From Oscillospiraceae bacterium (lineage in GTDB: Bacteria; Bacillota; Clostridia; Oscillospirales; Oscillospiraceae): a stretch of DNA of 64,000 nt. The translations under genes and the position numbers were made by a program. The stretch lies in contig JAAWQX010000007.1 of the NCBI GenBank assembly GCA_022800755.1, positions 1 through 64,000 on the forward strand. The letters run 5' to 3'. The notes beneath the pieces were generated by a model, which saw nothing but the letters and a program-made list of their open reading frames with translations, was not told the DNA's origin and searched no databases. This document shows, piece by piece, positions 48,183 through 60,707 of the stretch. Position 1 is the first letter of the stretch. Every line of letters begins with the position of its first letter.

Positions 48183-49664
48183 TTACTTTACAAATTCATC
48201 CACTACGCCCATCATAGCATGCTTTTCAACACAGCCGTTAAAGCGGGCGGTTTTTATTTTCAGCGCAGCCAGCGGGGACGGGGCGGGAACGCCGGTTTTT
48301 TCCGTCAGGCGCTCCAGTAGGACCGTGCCGGGCGCGTCGGTCTGCTCGCCCAGGGCGCGCAGGACGCTGTCGCAGAACTTGAACGGGCTGGCCGTGGACA
48401 GCACCGCTGTGGGCGTTTTGTCGCCGGTTTCCTTGCGGTAATCCTCCAATACGGACCAGGCCACGCCGGTGTGGGTATCCATGAGGTAATTTTGCGTCTG
48501 AAATACCTCGCGGATGGTATCCGCCGTGCGCGCGTCGTCGCAGCAGCCGGCGTAAAATTCCTTCGCCACCGCCTGACGAAGCGGCTCCGTCACCGTATAG
48601 CCGCCGCTGGTTTTGAGCTGCTCCATGTAGGACGCCACCAGCTTGTCATCCCCACTCAGGCAGTACAGCAGGCGCTCCAGGTTGCTGGACACCAGAATGT
48701 CCATGGATGGCGAGGTAGTCGTATAAAAGGGCCGGTTCTTATTATATGCACCGGTGCGGATGAAATCCGTGAGCACATTGTTTGCGTTGGATGCGCACAC
48801 CAGGGTTTTCACCGGCAAACCCATCTGCTTGGCGTACCAGCCCGCCAGAATGTCACCGAAGTTGCCTGTGGGAACGACGAAATTCATTGCATCGCCCAGT
48901 TTGAGCTTACCGGCGTTGACAAAGTCGCAGTAAGCGGAGAAATAGTACACGATCTGCGGCAGGAGGCGGCCCCAGTTGATAGAGTTCGCCGAGGACAAAA
49001 ACCACCCCCGCTCCGTAAGCTTGGCGGCAAAGTCCGCGTCGCCGAAAATCGTCTTTACGCCCGTTTGCGCGTCGTCAAAGTTCCCCGACACGGCGGATAC
49101 GAACACGTTTCCGCCGGATTGGGAGGTCATTTGCAGCTTTTGCACGTCAGATACGCCGTCCCGGGGGTAAAACACCACGATTTTAGTCCCCTTCACGTCC
49201 GCGAAGCCTTCCAGCGCGGCCTTGCCCGTGTCGCCGGAGGTGGCGACCAGGATGCATACCTGCCGCTCCTCGCCGCACTTTTTCAGGGATGCGGTGAGCA
49301 GGTAGGGCAGGATTTGCAGGGCCATGTCCTTAAACGCGCAGGTGGGACCGTGGTACAGTTCCAGTACGCCGGTGGCATCGTCCAGGAATTTCACCGGGGC
49401 AATCAGTTTGTCGTCAAAATTGTCTCCGTAAGCCGCCGTTACGTAGTGGATCAGTTCCTCTCTGGAAAAATCCTCCAGGTACTGTTCCATGATCGCCACG
49501 GCCCGGGCGCGGTAATCCATGGCGCACAGGTCCCCCAGCTGCGCCTTGCTTACGGCCGGGATGGTCTCCGGGACGAACAGGCCGCCGTCCGGGGCCAAGC
49601 CCTGGGCGATGGCTTTCGCGGCGGTCACTTTTTTGCTTTTGTCTCTCGTGCTGACGTACATCAT
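48183..49664 (-). CDS. thrC: Threonine synthase
   Basis: MYVSTRDKSKKVTAAKAIAQGLAPDGGLFVPE; LYHGPTCAFKDMALQILPYLL; VPTGNFGDILAGWYAKQMGLPV. Confidence 0.96.
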   Translation of the reverse strand: MMYVSTRDKSKKVTAAKAIAQGLAPDGGLFVPETIPAVSKAQLGDLCAMDYRARAVAIMEQYLEDFSREELIHYVTAAYGDNFDDKLIAPVKFLDDATGVLELYHGPTCAFKDMALQILPYLLTASLKKCGEERQVCILVATSGDTGKAALEGFADVKGTKIVVFYPRDGVSDVQKLQMTSQSGGNVFVSAVSGNFDDAQTGVKTIFGDADFAAKLTERGWFLSSANSINWGRLLPQIVYYFSAYCDFVNAGKLKLGDAMNFVVPTGNFGDILAGWYAKQMGLPVKTLVCASNANNVLTDFIRTGAYNKNRPFYTTTSPSMDILVSSNLERLLYCLSGDDKLVASYMEQLKTSGGYTVTEPLRQAVAKEFYAGCCDDARTADTIREVFQTQNYLMDTHTGVAWSVLEDYRKETGDKTPTAVLSTASPFKFCDSVLRALGEQTDAPGTVLLERLTEKTGVPAPSPLAALKIKTARFNGCVEKHAMMGVVDEFVK

Positions 49665-49678
49665 AATACTCGTTCCTC

Positions 49679-50029
49679 TCAAAACGCGTTTTCGATATGG
49701 TTGATCTTCTGCGCAAGCCCCTGGCCGATGACTTCGATCACGTCGAACCGGGGCTGTAATTCCGTTTCATTGCTTTGCAGCCAGAGCATGGCGGCTTTCT
49801 GCACCCGCGCCTGTTTGGCGACGGTGACATATTCCCTTGCAGCGGCGAACGCCTCGCTTTTCCGGGTCTTGACTTCCACGAACACGATATACCGGCTGTC
49901 CCGGGCGATGATATCCACCTCGCCGAACCGGCAGGCGTAATTTTGCCCGACGATGGTATACCCATGCCGTTTCAGATAACGGGCAGCGGTGGCTTCCCCC
50001 GCGCTGCCGGTGAGTTGTTTTTTGTCCAT
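49679..50029 (-). CDS. YraN/UPF0102-family protein
   Basis: GSAGEATAARYLKRHGYTIVGQNYACRFGEVDIIARDSRYIVFVEVKTR. Confidence 0.95.
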   Translation of the reverse strand: MDKKQLTGSAGEATAARYLKRHGYTIVGQNYACRFGEVDIIARDSRYIVFVEVKTRKSEAFAAAREYVTVAKQARVQKAAMLWLQSNETELQPRFDVIEVIGQGLAQKINHIENAF

Positions 50030-50031
50030 AG

Positions 50032-50628
50032 TCAGTGCATCTTCTTCAAAAAGGACGGCCGGTGAACCGGGCTGGGGCCGTATTCCCGGATGGCCGCGTA
50101 GTGGGCCTTCGTTCCGTAGCCCTTATGCTGGGCAAAGCCGTATTCCGGGTACTGCTCCGCCAGTTCCAGCATGTAGCGGTCCCGGCTGACCTTCGCCAGG
50201 ATCGACGCGGCGGCAATGTCCGCGCAGACCGCGTCGCCGTGGACCACCGCCCGGGCGGGGACTTCGATGCCTTTGGTCCGGTTGCCGTCGATGAGCGCCA
50301 GGTCCGGCGCGGCGGACAACTGCGCGATGGCCCGGTTCATGGCCAGGAACGTCGCCCCCAGGATGTTCAGTTCTTCGATCTCCTCCACCGTGGCAAAGGC
50401 GATGCCGTAACTGACCGCCTGGGCCTTGATGGGTTCAAAGAGGGCTTCCCTGCGCTTTTCCGTGAGCTTTTTGGAATCGTTCAGCCCAGGAATCTCCAAG
50501 CCCCGGGGCAAAATGCATGCCGCGGCGCACACCGGGCCCGCTAACGGGCCGCGCCCGGCTTCATCCACGCCGCACAACAGGGTATAGCCCTCATCGTACA
50601 GGCCGTTTTCCAGTTCCCACAAGTCCAT
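50032..50628 (-). CDS. rnhB: Ribonuclease HII
   Basis: LLCGVDEAGRGPLAGPVCAAACIL; GLNDSKKLTEKRREALF. Confidence 0.97.
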   Translation of the reverse strand: MDLWELENGLYDEGYTLLCGVDEAGRGPLAGPVCAAACILPRGLEIPGLNDSKKLTEKRREALFEPIKAQAVSYGIAFATVEEIEELNILGATFLAMNRAIAQLSAAPDLALIDGNRTKGIEVPARAVVHGDAVCADIAAASILAKVSRDRYMLELAEQYPEYGFAQHKGYGTKAHYAAIREYGPSPVHRPSFLKKMH

Positions 50629-50629
50629 A

Positions 50630-51508
50630 TCATACCTCCGGCGGCGCTTCCAAGGTCAGCCGCCCCAGCTTACCGCCCCGGTACTCGTCCAGCAAAATCG
50701 CCGCCATGCGCTCGGTGTCCAACTCGCCGCCGGAAACGAGAAAGCCCCGCTTCCGGGCCGCCGCTTCCAGCAACTCATAGCCCTGGGCGGCTGGGTCGGG
50801 CGTGAATTTGTAGCGCTGCTCGATTACCGCCGGGTACTGGTCCCGAAGCCGCACGAAAAAATTCGACGCCAGGGTCTCACGGTCCAGGATATCGTCCTTT
50901 ACCGCGCCAGTCAGGGCCAGGACCTGCCCCACGTTTTCATCGTCGAACTTGGGCCAGAGAATGCCCGGCGTGTCCAGTAATTCCAGGGAGTCGTCAATTT
51001 TGATCCACTGTTTTCCTCTTGTCACCCCCGGACGGTCCCCGGCGATGGCGGCTTTCCGCTTGGCTACCTTATTGATAAAGGTGCTTTTCCCCACGTTGGG
51101 GATGCCCAGCACCATCACCCGCAGGGGGCGGGAGCCCTGCCCCTTGGCAGCGTACTGGTCGATCTTCTCTTTCAGCGCCGTGCGTACCGCATTGGGGAAC
51201 TGGTTGACACCCTTGCCAGTCTTGCTGTCCGTTTCCAGCACAAAAAGTCCCTGGGCTTTGAACCAGGCCCGCCAGCGCTTGGTCAGTTCCGGGTCGGCCT
51301 GGTCGGCGCGGTTGAGCACCACTAAGCGGGGCTTGCCCGCCGCCAGATGGTCGATGTCGGGGTTCCGGCTGGCCATGGGGATGCGGGCGTCAATGATCTC
51401 GCACACGCCGTCCACCAGCTTCATATTTTCCTCGATCATCCGTTCCGCCTTGGTCATGTGGCCGGGAAACCATTGGATGCTGATCTTCTCGTACTCGCTC
51501 ATAGGCAC
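50630..51508 (-). CDS. ylqF: Ribosome biogenesis GTPase YlqF/RbgA
   Basis: IQWFPGHMTKAERMIEENMKLVDGVCEIIDARIPMASRNPDID; circularly permuted GTPase motifs. Confidence 0.96.
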   Translation of the reverse strand: MPMSEYEKISIQWFPGHMTKAERMIEENMKLVDGVCEIIDARIPMASRNPDIDHLAAGKPRLVVLNRADQADPELTKRWRAWFKAQGLFVLETDSKTGKGVNQFPNAVRTALKEKIDQYAAKGQGSRPLRVMVLGIPNVGKSTFINKVAKRKAAIAGDRPGVTRGKQWIKIDDSLELLDTPGILWPKFDDENVGQVLALTGAVKDDILDRETLASNFFVRLRDQYPAVIEQRYKFTPDPAAQGYELLEAAARKRGFLVSGGELDTERMAAILLDEYRGGKLGRLTLEAPPEV

Positions 51509-52063
51509 TTACAGCGTCCCGAAGGATTTCAGCGGGAACAGGATTAGATAGGCCTTGCCTAAAATCTCCCGGGTATCCACGCAGCCGATGGAGTTGGTAC
51601 GGCTGTCCGTGGAGTGGTTACGGTTATCCCCCATACAGAACACATGTCCAGGCGGCACGGTGATGGGTTCCTCGTAGTCCTCAAAGTCCTTAATGAATTC
51701 CGCGATGTAGGGTTCGTCCAGTTCCACGCCGTCTATGGAGACCTTGCCCGTGTTAAAGTCGATAGAAATGGTCTCATTTTCCGTGGCGATGATCCGCTTG
51801 ACCAGCGACCCGCTGACGTAATCAAACTCCGGCGCATCGAACACGACGATGTCTCCCCGTTCGTAGTGGTGGGAGATGTTGCTCACCAGCAGCTTATCCC
51901 CATGCACCAGCGTGGGGTTCATGGACCGGCCGTCCACTGTGACGATGCGGCCTAAAAATACAAAGACCAGCACACAGGCTACGATCACGAACACAATGCT
52001 TTGCAGCCAGTCGTATAAGTCCAGCCGAAGTTCAATCTGTTTTTGTTCTTTCTGTTTCGTCAT
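51509..52063 (-). CDS. lepB: Signal peptidase I
   Basis: VDGRSMNPTLVHGDKLLV; VKRIIATENETISID; GHVFCMGDNRNHSTDSR. Confidence 0.96.
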   Translation of the reverse strand: MTKQKEQKQIELRLDLYDWLQSIVFVIVACVLVFVFLGRIVTVDGRSMNPTLVHGDKLLVSNISHHYERGDIVVFDAPEFDYVSGSLVKRIIATENETISIDFNTGKVSIDGVELDEPYIAEFIKDFEDYEEPITVPPGHVFCMGDNRNHSTDSRTNSIGCVDTREILGKAYLILFPLKSFGTL

Positions 52064-52139
52064 AGCGCTTCCTCCCATTTTCGGAATAAACTATAATTTT
52101 GTATTATACACCATTTTGCACCCGGTTGGCAATAGAAAT

Positions 52140-52174
52140 AAAAAGAGAGCCGCGAATACGGCTCTCTTTTTATC
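52140..52174 (-). terminator. Terminator downstream of rplS
   Basis: aaaaagagagccgcgaatacggctctcttttt. Confidence 0.85.
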
Positions 52175-52178
52175 GGTT

Positions 52179-52520
52179 TTACAGTCTCTCCTTGACCTTC
52201 GCCGCCTTGCCCACGCGGTCACGCAGGTAGTACAGCTTCGCCCGGCGGACCTTGCCCTTACGGACGGTGTCCACAGAGATGATGGAGGGAGAATGCACCG
52301 GGAAGACCTTCTCGCAGCCCACGCCGTAAGAGATGCGGCGCACGGTGATGGTCTCCTGAATGCCGCCATGCTTCTTGGCGATGATGGTACCCTCGAACGC
52401 CTGGTTGCGCTCGCGATTGCCTTCCTTGACGCGAATGGTCACGCGCACGGTGTCGCCGACGTTCATGGTGGGCAGTTCGGGCTTCATGTACTGCTCGGTC
52501 AGTGTTTGGATCAGGTTCAT
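52179..52520 (-). CDS. rplS: 50S ribosomal protein L19
   Basis: [63 protein letters not shown]. Confidence 0.98.
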   Translation of the reverse strand: MNLIQTLTEQYMKPELPTMNVGDTVRVTIRVKEGNRERNQAFEGTIIAKKHGGIQETITVRRISYGVGCEKVFPVHSPSIISVDTVRKGKVRRAKLYYLRDRVGKAAKVKERL

Positions 52521-52711
52521 TGTGATTCCTTCCTTTTCTTCCATGTTCGTGCCGGCAGCTCGTCCGGCAGAGGACCACGGGTAATGGCGGGAAATTCCCG
52601 CATAAGCCTGAATATATTACCATACAGTGACTGGAATTGCAAGAGGTTTTTCCGGAAAAAGCTTCTTTTTTCATGCAAAACGGACCCGGATGAATCCGGG
52701 TCCGTGCGCTG

Positions 52712-53458
52712 TTACAGCTTCGGCAGATAGTCCGTGGGGTCCACGCTCTTGTCGTCCAGGGACATGGACAGGTGAAGATGGTAAGGCGCGCTGGTCTCAC
52801 ACAATGCGGTATTCCCCACCGCGCCGATGGTCTGCCCGGCGGTGACGGTATCGCCCACTGACACGTTGGGCTGGGCCTGGAGATTGGCGTAATAGCTGCG
52901 CAGTCCGCTACCGTGGTCGATGACCACGGTGGTACCAAACAGGTCGTCGGCAAACACGTCCTCCACAGTGCCCGCGGCCGCCGCCAGGACTACCGCGCCA
53001 GCGTCGGCGTTGATGTCGATGCCGTCATGCACCCGCCAGTCGGACATGGTCATATTGTACACCAGCGCGTCCATGCTGTACGGCGTTTCGATTTTTCCCA
53101 CCACCGGCCAGATATAGATTGCCGGAGCCGCCGGAGTTTCCGGCTGGGTGTAGGTCATGGCCTGCATCGTGTCCCCCAGGTCCACCACGCCGCTTTCCTC
53201 CGGGGGCAGCGGTTCCAGAGTCTCGACAATGTCCGGCTCCGTAATAGATATAACATCCCCAATTTTGTCATACTCATTATCCTCAAGGTCCATCACAGGC
53301 CGGTACACCTGCGGGTCATTTTCCAATACCGCGTCCTCCTCGCCCCGGGTGGAAATGATGATCCAGGCCGATACGGCGATGACGCAGATACATAGCAGCA
53401 GGGCTATGTAAAAGCCCTTGTTGCCCAGTCTTTCAGACGAATCGAATTCTTCGTTCAT
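52712..53458 (-). CDS. M23-family peptidase (LytM domain), membrane-anchored
   Basis: N-terminal TM; VHDGIDINADAGAVVLAAAAGTV; SAPYHLHLSMSL (canonical HxH retained). Confidence 0.92.
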   Translation of the reverse strand: MNEEFDSSERLGNKGFYIALLLCICVIAVSAWIIISTRGEEDAVLENDPQVYRPVMDLEDNEYDKIGDVISITEPDIVETLEPLPPEESGVVDLGDTMQAMTYTQPETPAAPAIYIWPVVGKIETPYSMDALVYNMTMSDWRVHDGIDINADAGAVVLAAAAGTVEDVFADDLFGTTVVIDHGSGLRSYYANLQAQPNVSVGDTVTAGQTIGAVGNTALCETSAPYHLHLSMSLDDKSVDPTDYLPKL

Positions 53459-53476
53459 GGTGAAACCTCCAAATCA

Positions 53477-53521
53477 AAAAGGTGTTTTCACCAGCTATTC
53501 TTGCCAGTGAAAACACCTTTT
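53477..53521 (-). terminator. Terminator downstream of eno
   Basis: aaaaggtgttttcac ... gtgaaaacacctttt, perfect 15-bp arms. Confidence 0.85.
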
Positions 53522-53549
53522 ATGCAGGTTTGGAAATTTTTTCGGTAAC

Positions 53550-56403
<2,854 letters not shown>

Positions 56404-56405
56404 CG

Positions 56406-57179
56406 TTATTCCTCATTCGCGGCGTTGATGATGACGGAAAAGTCCGCCGGCTTCAGGGACGCGCCGCCGATCAGTCCGCCGTCGATATCCGGGCAGGCCA
56501 GCAGCTCTGCCGCGTTTTTGGCGTTCATGCTGCCGCCGTAGAGCACCGGCAGGGACCGGGCGGTGCGGGCGTCGTACAGCTTGCGCACCACGCCCCGGAT
56601 GTACTCGCAGACCTCCTGAGCCTGCTCCGCCGTGGCGGTCTTGCCCGTGCCGATGGCCCACACCGGCTCATAGGCGATAACGCACTTGCGCACATCCGCG
56701 CCGTCCATCCCCGCGAACGCGCCCTTGACCTGCATGGACACCCATTCCATGGTGATGTCCAGTTCCCGCTGCTCCAGGGTCTCGCCCACGCAGATGATGG
56801 GCGTGATGCCGTGTTCCAGCAGTTTTTTGGCCTTGGCGCACACCTGCGCGTCGGTCTCGCCGTGGTAGGCCCGGCGCTCGCTGTGGCCCACGATGCAGTA
56901 TTTTACGCCCAGGTCCGCCAACATTTCGGCGGAGACCTCACCGGTATATGCGCCTTTGTCGTAGATGGACACATCCTGCGCGCCCACAGCCACCCGCAGG
57001 CCCTTGACGGCTTTCAGCACGCTCCCAATCAGCGGGTACGGCACGCACAAAACGGCCTCGCTGCTGCGGTTCTTGGGCAGCAGGGGTTTCAGTTCATCGG
57101 CAAAGTCCTTTGTCTGGGAGCAAAGCATATTCATTTTCCAGTTTCCGGCAATGATTGGTTTTCTGTATTTCTTGTTCAT
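56406..57179 (-). CDS. tpiA: Triosephosphate isomerase
   Basis: IIAGNWKMN; CIVGHSERR; IAYEPVWAIGTGKTATAEQAQEV. Confidence 0.98.
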   Translation of the reverse strand: MNKKYRKPIIAGNWKMNMLCSQTKDFADELKPLLPKNRSSEAVLCVPYPLIGSVLKAVKGLRVAVGAQDVSIYDKGAYTGEVSAEMLADLGVKYCIVGHSERRAYHGETDAQVCAKAKKLLEHGITPIICVGETLEQRELDITMEWVSMQVKGAFAGMDGADVRKCVIAYEPVWAIGTGKTATAEQAQEVCEYIRGVVRKLYDARTARSLPVLYGGSMNAKNAAELLACPDIDGGLIGGASLKPADFSVIINAANEE

Positions 57180-57235
57180 CATTTCATCCCTCATTTTTAT
57201 TTTGATGCGCCGTGGGCCGCGCCCGCAGGTTTGAT

Positions 57236-58504
57236 TTATTTGTTCATCAGGCAGGCCACGCCGGGCAGTTCCTTGCCCTCCAGGAATTCCAGAGACGCGC
57301 CGCCGCCGGTGGAGATATGGGTCATCTTATCGGCAAAGCCAAGCTGCTGCACCGCTGCCGCGCTGTCGCCTCCGCCGATGATGGTGATGGCCGCCGTTTT
57401 GGACAGGGCTTCCGCCATGGCCTCTGTTCCTTTGGCAAAGGCCGGGAACTCAAATACGCCCATGGGCCCGTTCCAGATCACGGTACCCGCGTCCGCCACC
57501 GCCTGGCAGTACAGCTTGACGGTCTCCGGGCCGATGTCCAGGCCCTGCCAGCCGTCGGGGATCTCCCCCGCTTTCACGACCTTACTGTTGGCATTGGCAT
57601 CGAACGCATCCGCGATCACGGTATCCACCGGCAGCAGCAGCTTTACGCCCTTATCCGCCGCTTTTTTCACCATGTCGTTGGCGTAGTCTTTCCAATCCGC
57701 CTCCAGCAGGCTGTCACCCACGGCGCCGCCTTGGGCCGCGGAGAAAGTATAGGCCATACCGCCGCCGATGATGATGGTGTCCGCGATCTCCAGCAGGTTA
57801 TTGATAACGCCGATTTTGGAGCTGACCTTGCTTCCGCCCAGAATCGCCACCAGCGGCCGCTTGGGGTTCGCCATCGCGCCGCCGATAATCTCCAGTTCCT
57901 TTTGGATCAGGAAGCCGGACACCGCGGGCAGATAGTCCGCCACGCCCGCCGTGGAAGCGTGGGCGCGGTGCACGGCGCCGAAGGCATCGGACACGTACAA
58001 CTCCGCCATAGAGGCCATCTTTCTGGCCAGTTCCGGGTCGTTTTTGGTCTCACCCTTTTCAAAACGGGTATTTTCCAGCAGCATGATCTCGCCGGGCTTC
58101 AGGGCGGCGGCTTTGGCCATGGCGTCGGATCCGACCACGTCGGCGGCCATCTGCACCGGCTTGCCCAGCAGCTCGGACAGCCGCGCGGCTACGGGGGCCA
58201 GTGTCAGCTTATCCAGGGATTTTTTCCACTTCTCTTCCGTCAGTTCGGCGGGGTCTTTCCCCTTTTCGGTCTGCTTTTTCACCCACTTGTCATAAGTCGG
58301 TTCCGGCTTGCCCAAGTGGGAGCAGGCGATCACCGCCGCGCCGTTGTCCAGCAGATACTGGATGGTGGGCATGGCCGCCCGGATGCGCTTGTCGTCGGTG
58401 ATCTCGTTGGTCTTTTTGTCCTGGGGCACGTTGAAGTCGCAGCGCAGCAAAACCTTTTTGCCCCGAACATCCACGTCTGTCACGGTTTTTTTGTTGTAAT
58501 CCAT
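57236..58504 (-). CDS. pgk: Phosphoglycerate kinase
   Basis: [53 protein letters not shown]. Confidence 0.98.
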   Translation of the reverse strand: MDYNKKTVTDVDVRGKKVLLRCDFNVPQDKKTNEITDDKRIRAAMPTIQYLLDNGAAVIACSHLGKPEPTYDKWVKKQTEKGKDPAELTEEKWKKSLDKLTLAPVAARLSELLGKPVQMAADVVGSDAMAKAAALKPGEIMLLENTRFEKGETKNDPELARKMASMAELYVSDAFGAVHRAHASTAGVADYLPAVSGFLIQKELEIIGGAMANPKRPLVAILGGSKVSSKIGVINNLLEIADTIIIGGGMAYTFSAAQGGAVGDSLLEADWKDYANDMVKKAADKGVKLLLPVDTVIADAFDANANSKVVKAGEIPDGWQGLDIGPETVKLYCQAVADAGTVIWNGPMGVFEFPAFAKGTEAMAEALSKTAAITIIGGGDSAAAVQQLGFADKMTHISTGGGASLEFLEGKELPGVACLMNK

Positions 58505-58505
58505 T

Positions 58506-58997
58506 TTAAAGCTCCTCCCTCATAGAACCAAAGTCTTTCAAATCCGGGAAGCCCTGCTGGCGCAGCGCCTCATAGGTCAAGATCGCCGCCGCGTTGGACA
58601 GGTTCAGGCTGCGCACCGCGGGGCGCATGGGAATGCGGATGCACCGGTCCCGGTACTTTTCCCGCAGCCACTCCGGCAGGCCGGCGGATTCCTTTCCGAA
58701 CAGGAACGCCACGTCCCCGGCGGAAAAGTCGCAGTCTACGTAGCTTTTCGGTGCCTTGGTAGTGGTCAGCCAGATATTTTCGTCCCCGTTTTCCGCGAAG
58801 TAGTCCTCTATGGAATCATACACATGCAGGTCGATGTCATACCAGTAGTCCATCCCCGCCCGGCGCACGGCTTTGTCGGAAATGTCAAAGCCCAGGGGCT
58901 TGATGAGATGGAGCCTGGCCCCGGTACACACGCAGGTCCTGCCGATGGCGCCGGTGTTGTTCGGGATCTCCGGCTCCACAAGTACAAGGTCGATCAT
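58506..58997 (-). CDS. trmL: tRNA (cytidine(34)-2'-O)-methyltransferase TrmL (SPOUT)
   Basis: [72 protein letters not shown]. Confidence 0.95.
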   Translation of the reverse strand: MIDLVLVEPEIPNNTGAIGRTCVCTGARLHLIKPLGFDISDKAVRRAGMDYWYDIDLHVYDSIEDYFAENGDENIWLTTTKAPKSYVDCDFSAGDVAFLFGKESAGLPEWLREKYRDRCIRIPMRPAVRSLNLSNAAAILTYEALRQQGFPDLKDFGSMREEL

Positions 58998-59208
58998 GGG
59001 GGCCTCCTATTGCCAAAGTTTTGGCAAGTTGTTTTATCCTATCCCGATTGTAATACCATTATGTACCAATTTCAATAAAAAAATCAAAAGAATTCCTGTT
59101 TTTAGGTGTCGAAATGTTCACAATTTTTGATTTTATGATTATCCAACATGTACAAATTGCTTTTTTCCGAGGGATTTATTATAATGTAGGCGGTAAGGAG
59201 GCGGCAAT

Positions 59209-60087
59209 ATGAGCGTTTGCGTACAGTGTCCCAGGCAATGCGGCGTCGACCGGGAAACGGGGCTTGGGTTCTGCCGGGTGCCGGAAGCGCCCATGGTGGC
59301 CCGGGCTGCGGCGCATTTTGGCGAGGAACCCTGTATTTCCGGCACACGCGGGTCCGGGACGGTGTTTTTCTCCGGGTGCAACCTGCGGTGCGTGTTCTGC
59401 CAGAACCACGCCATCAGCCGAGGGCAAGCCGGAAAGCCCCTCTCAGTCCCCGCCCTGCGGAATGTGCTTTTGCGGCTGCGGGATACGGGGGTGCACAACA
59501 TCAATCTGGTCACGCCGTCCCATTACGCCCATGCCATTGCACAGGCCTTAGATGGGCTGGACCTGGGCATTCCCGTGGTGTGGAACAGTTCCGGCTACGA
59601 CAGCGTGGAGACCCTGCGGATGCTGGACGGGCTGATTCAGGTGTATCTGCCGGACTTCAAATACGCCGCCCCGGATCTGGCCCAGCGCTATTCCGCCGCC
59701 CCGGATTACCCAGAGATTGCCTTGGCCGCGTTGACGGAAATGTACCGTCAGACCGGTCCATATGAGTTAGACGGCGACGGCATTTTGCGGCGAGGTGTGC
59801 TGGTGCGGCACCTCATTCTCCCCCGCCGCCCAAAAAATACCCGGGGCGTGATCGACCTTGTGGCTCAAACCCTGCCGCAGGGCGCATTTTTGTTCAGTCT
59901 CATGAGCCAGTACACGCCCATGCCCGGGCTGGAGAATTTCCCGGAACTGCAGGAGACCGTCTCCCCCGCCCTGGCGGCGTTTTGCTATGACTACATGGTC
60001 CGCCGGGGCATCACCGACGGATACTGTCAGGATCCGGAATCCGCCACGGATGAAATGATCCCGGATTTTGACGGGGCCGGAATATAA
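59209..60087 (+). CDS. Radical SAM protein, PflA-like (PflX/COG1313-like)
   Basis: CVQCPRQCGVDRETGLGFCRV N-terminal Cys cluster; FSGCNLRCVFCQNHAIS (CxxxCxxC). Confidence 0.9.
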   Translation: MSVCVQCPRQCGVDRETGLGFCRVPEAPMVARAAAHFGEEPCISGTRGSGTVFFSGCNLRCVFCQNHAISRGQAGKPLSVPALRNVLLRLRDTGVHNINLVTPSHYAHAIAQALDGLDLGIPVVWNSSGYDSVETLRMLDGLIQVYLPDFKYAAPDLAQRYSAAPDYPEIALAALTEMYRQTGPYELDGDGILRRGVLVRHLILPRRPKNTRGVIDLVAQTLPQGAFLFSLMSQYTPMPGLENFPELQETVSPALAAFCYDYMVRRGITDGYCQDPESATDEMIPDFDGAGI

Positions 60088-60162
60088 CCGTTCTATAAAC
60101 AGCCTCCACCGGGGGCTGTTTTGCATGTTCCGGTGCAAATAAAAAATTTTTCACATTTCCTC

Positions 60163-60191
60163 TTGACAAACGGAACAGTTAGTGCTATTGT
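60163..60191 (+). promoter_or_regulatory. Candidate promoter of GntR/ABC operon
   Basis: TTGACA - 17 nt - TATTGT. Confidence 0.7.
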
Positions 60192-60211
60192 TAGTTACAT
60201 AAGTAATTAAC
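60190..60211 (+). promoter_or_regulatory. Candidate GntR (YtrA-type) operator
   Basis: GTTAGTTAC ATAA GTAATTAAC, 8/9 matched inverted arms overlapping the promoter -10/start. Confidence 0.6.
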
Positions 60212-60240
60212 CGACAAACAAATTAACTGGAGGAACAATC

Positions 60241-60318
60241 ATGAATATTGCAACATGGATTTGTATCGTGGGCGGGCTCATTTGCTTCGTGGGCGCCAAA
60301 GCGAAAAAAGACCAGTGA
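60241..60318 (+). CDS. Micro-ORF, 25-aa hydrophobic peptide leading the GntR/ABC operon
   Basis: GGAGG ACAATC ATG; MNIATWICIVGGLICFVGAKAKKDQ*; one TM-like segment then a K-rich tail. Confidence 0.65.
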   Translation: MNIATWICIVGGLICFVGAKAKKDQ

Positions 60319-60335
60319 GATAAGGAGGTGTTCGT

Positions 60336-60707
60336 TTGAACATCAATTTTCAAAGCGAAGTCCCCATTTATTTGCAGATCGCCCGGCAGCTGGAGGAAAA
60401 CATACTCACGGGCGTCTATCCCGAGGAAACGCAGGTCCCCTCCACCACGGAGCTGTCCACGGGCCTGCAAATCAACCCCGCCACTGTGCTCAAGGGCATG
60501 AATCAACTGGTGGCGGACGGCATTATCTATAAGAAACGAGGTGTGGGCATGTTTGTTGCCACTGGGGCGGCCGGAAAGATCCGGCAGGCCCGTCAAGGAG
60601 AGTTCTACGACAATTATGTGCTGCCCCTGTTGAAAGAGGCCCACCGGCTGGGCATCACAGCGGAGGAACTGGCTGACATGCTGAAGAGAGGAGAGACCGG
60701 GAAATGA
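60336..60707 (+). CDS. GntR-family (YtrA subfamily) transcriptional regulator
   Basis: EVPIYLQIARQLEENILTGVYPEETQVPSTTELSTGLQINPATVLKGMNQLVADGIIYKKRGVGMFV. Confidence 0.95.
   Translation: MNINFQSEVPIYLQIARQLEENILTGVYPEETQVPSTTELSTGLQINPATVLKGMNQLVADGIIYKKRGVGMFVATGAAGKIRQARQGEFYDNYVLPLLKEAHRLGITAEELADMLKRGETGK

Noticed and set aside
48471-49940. 489-aa + strand ORF
   Set aside because: Antisense shadow of thrC and the YraN-like gene.
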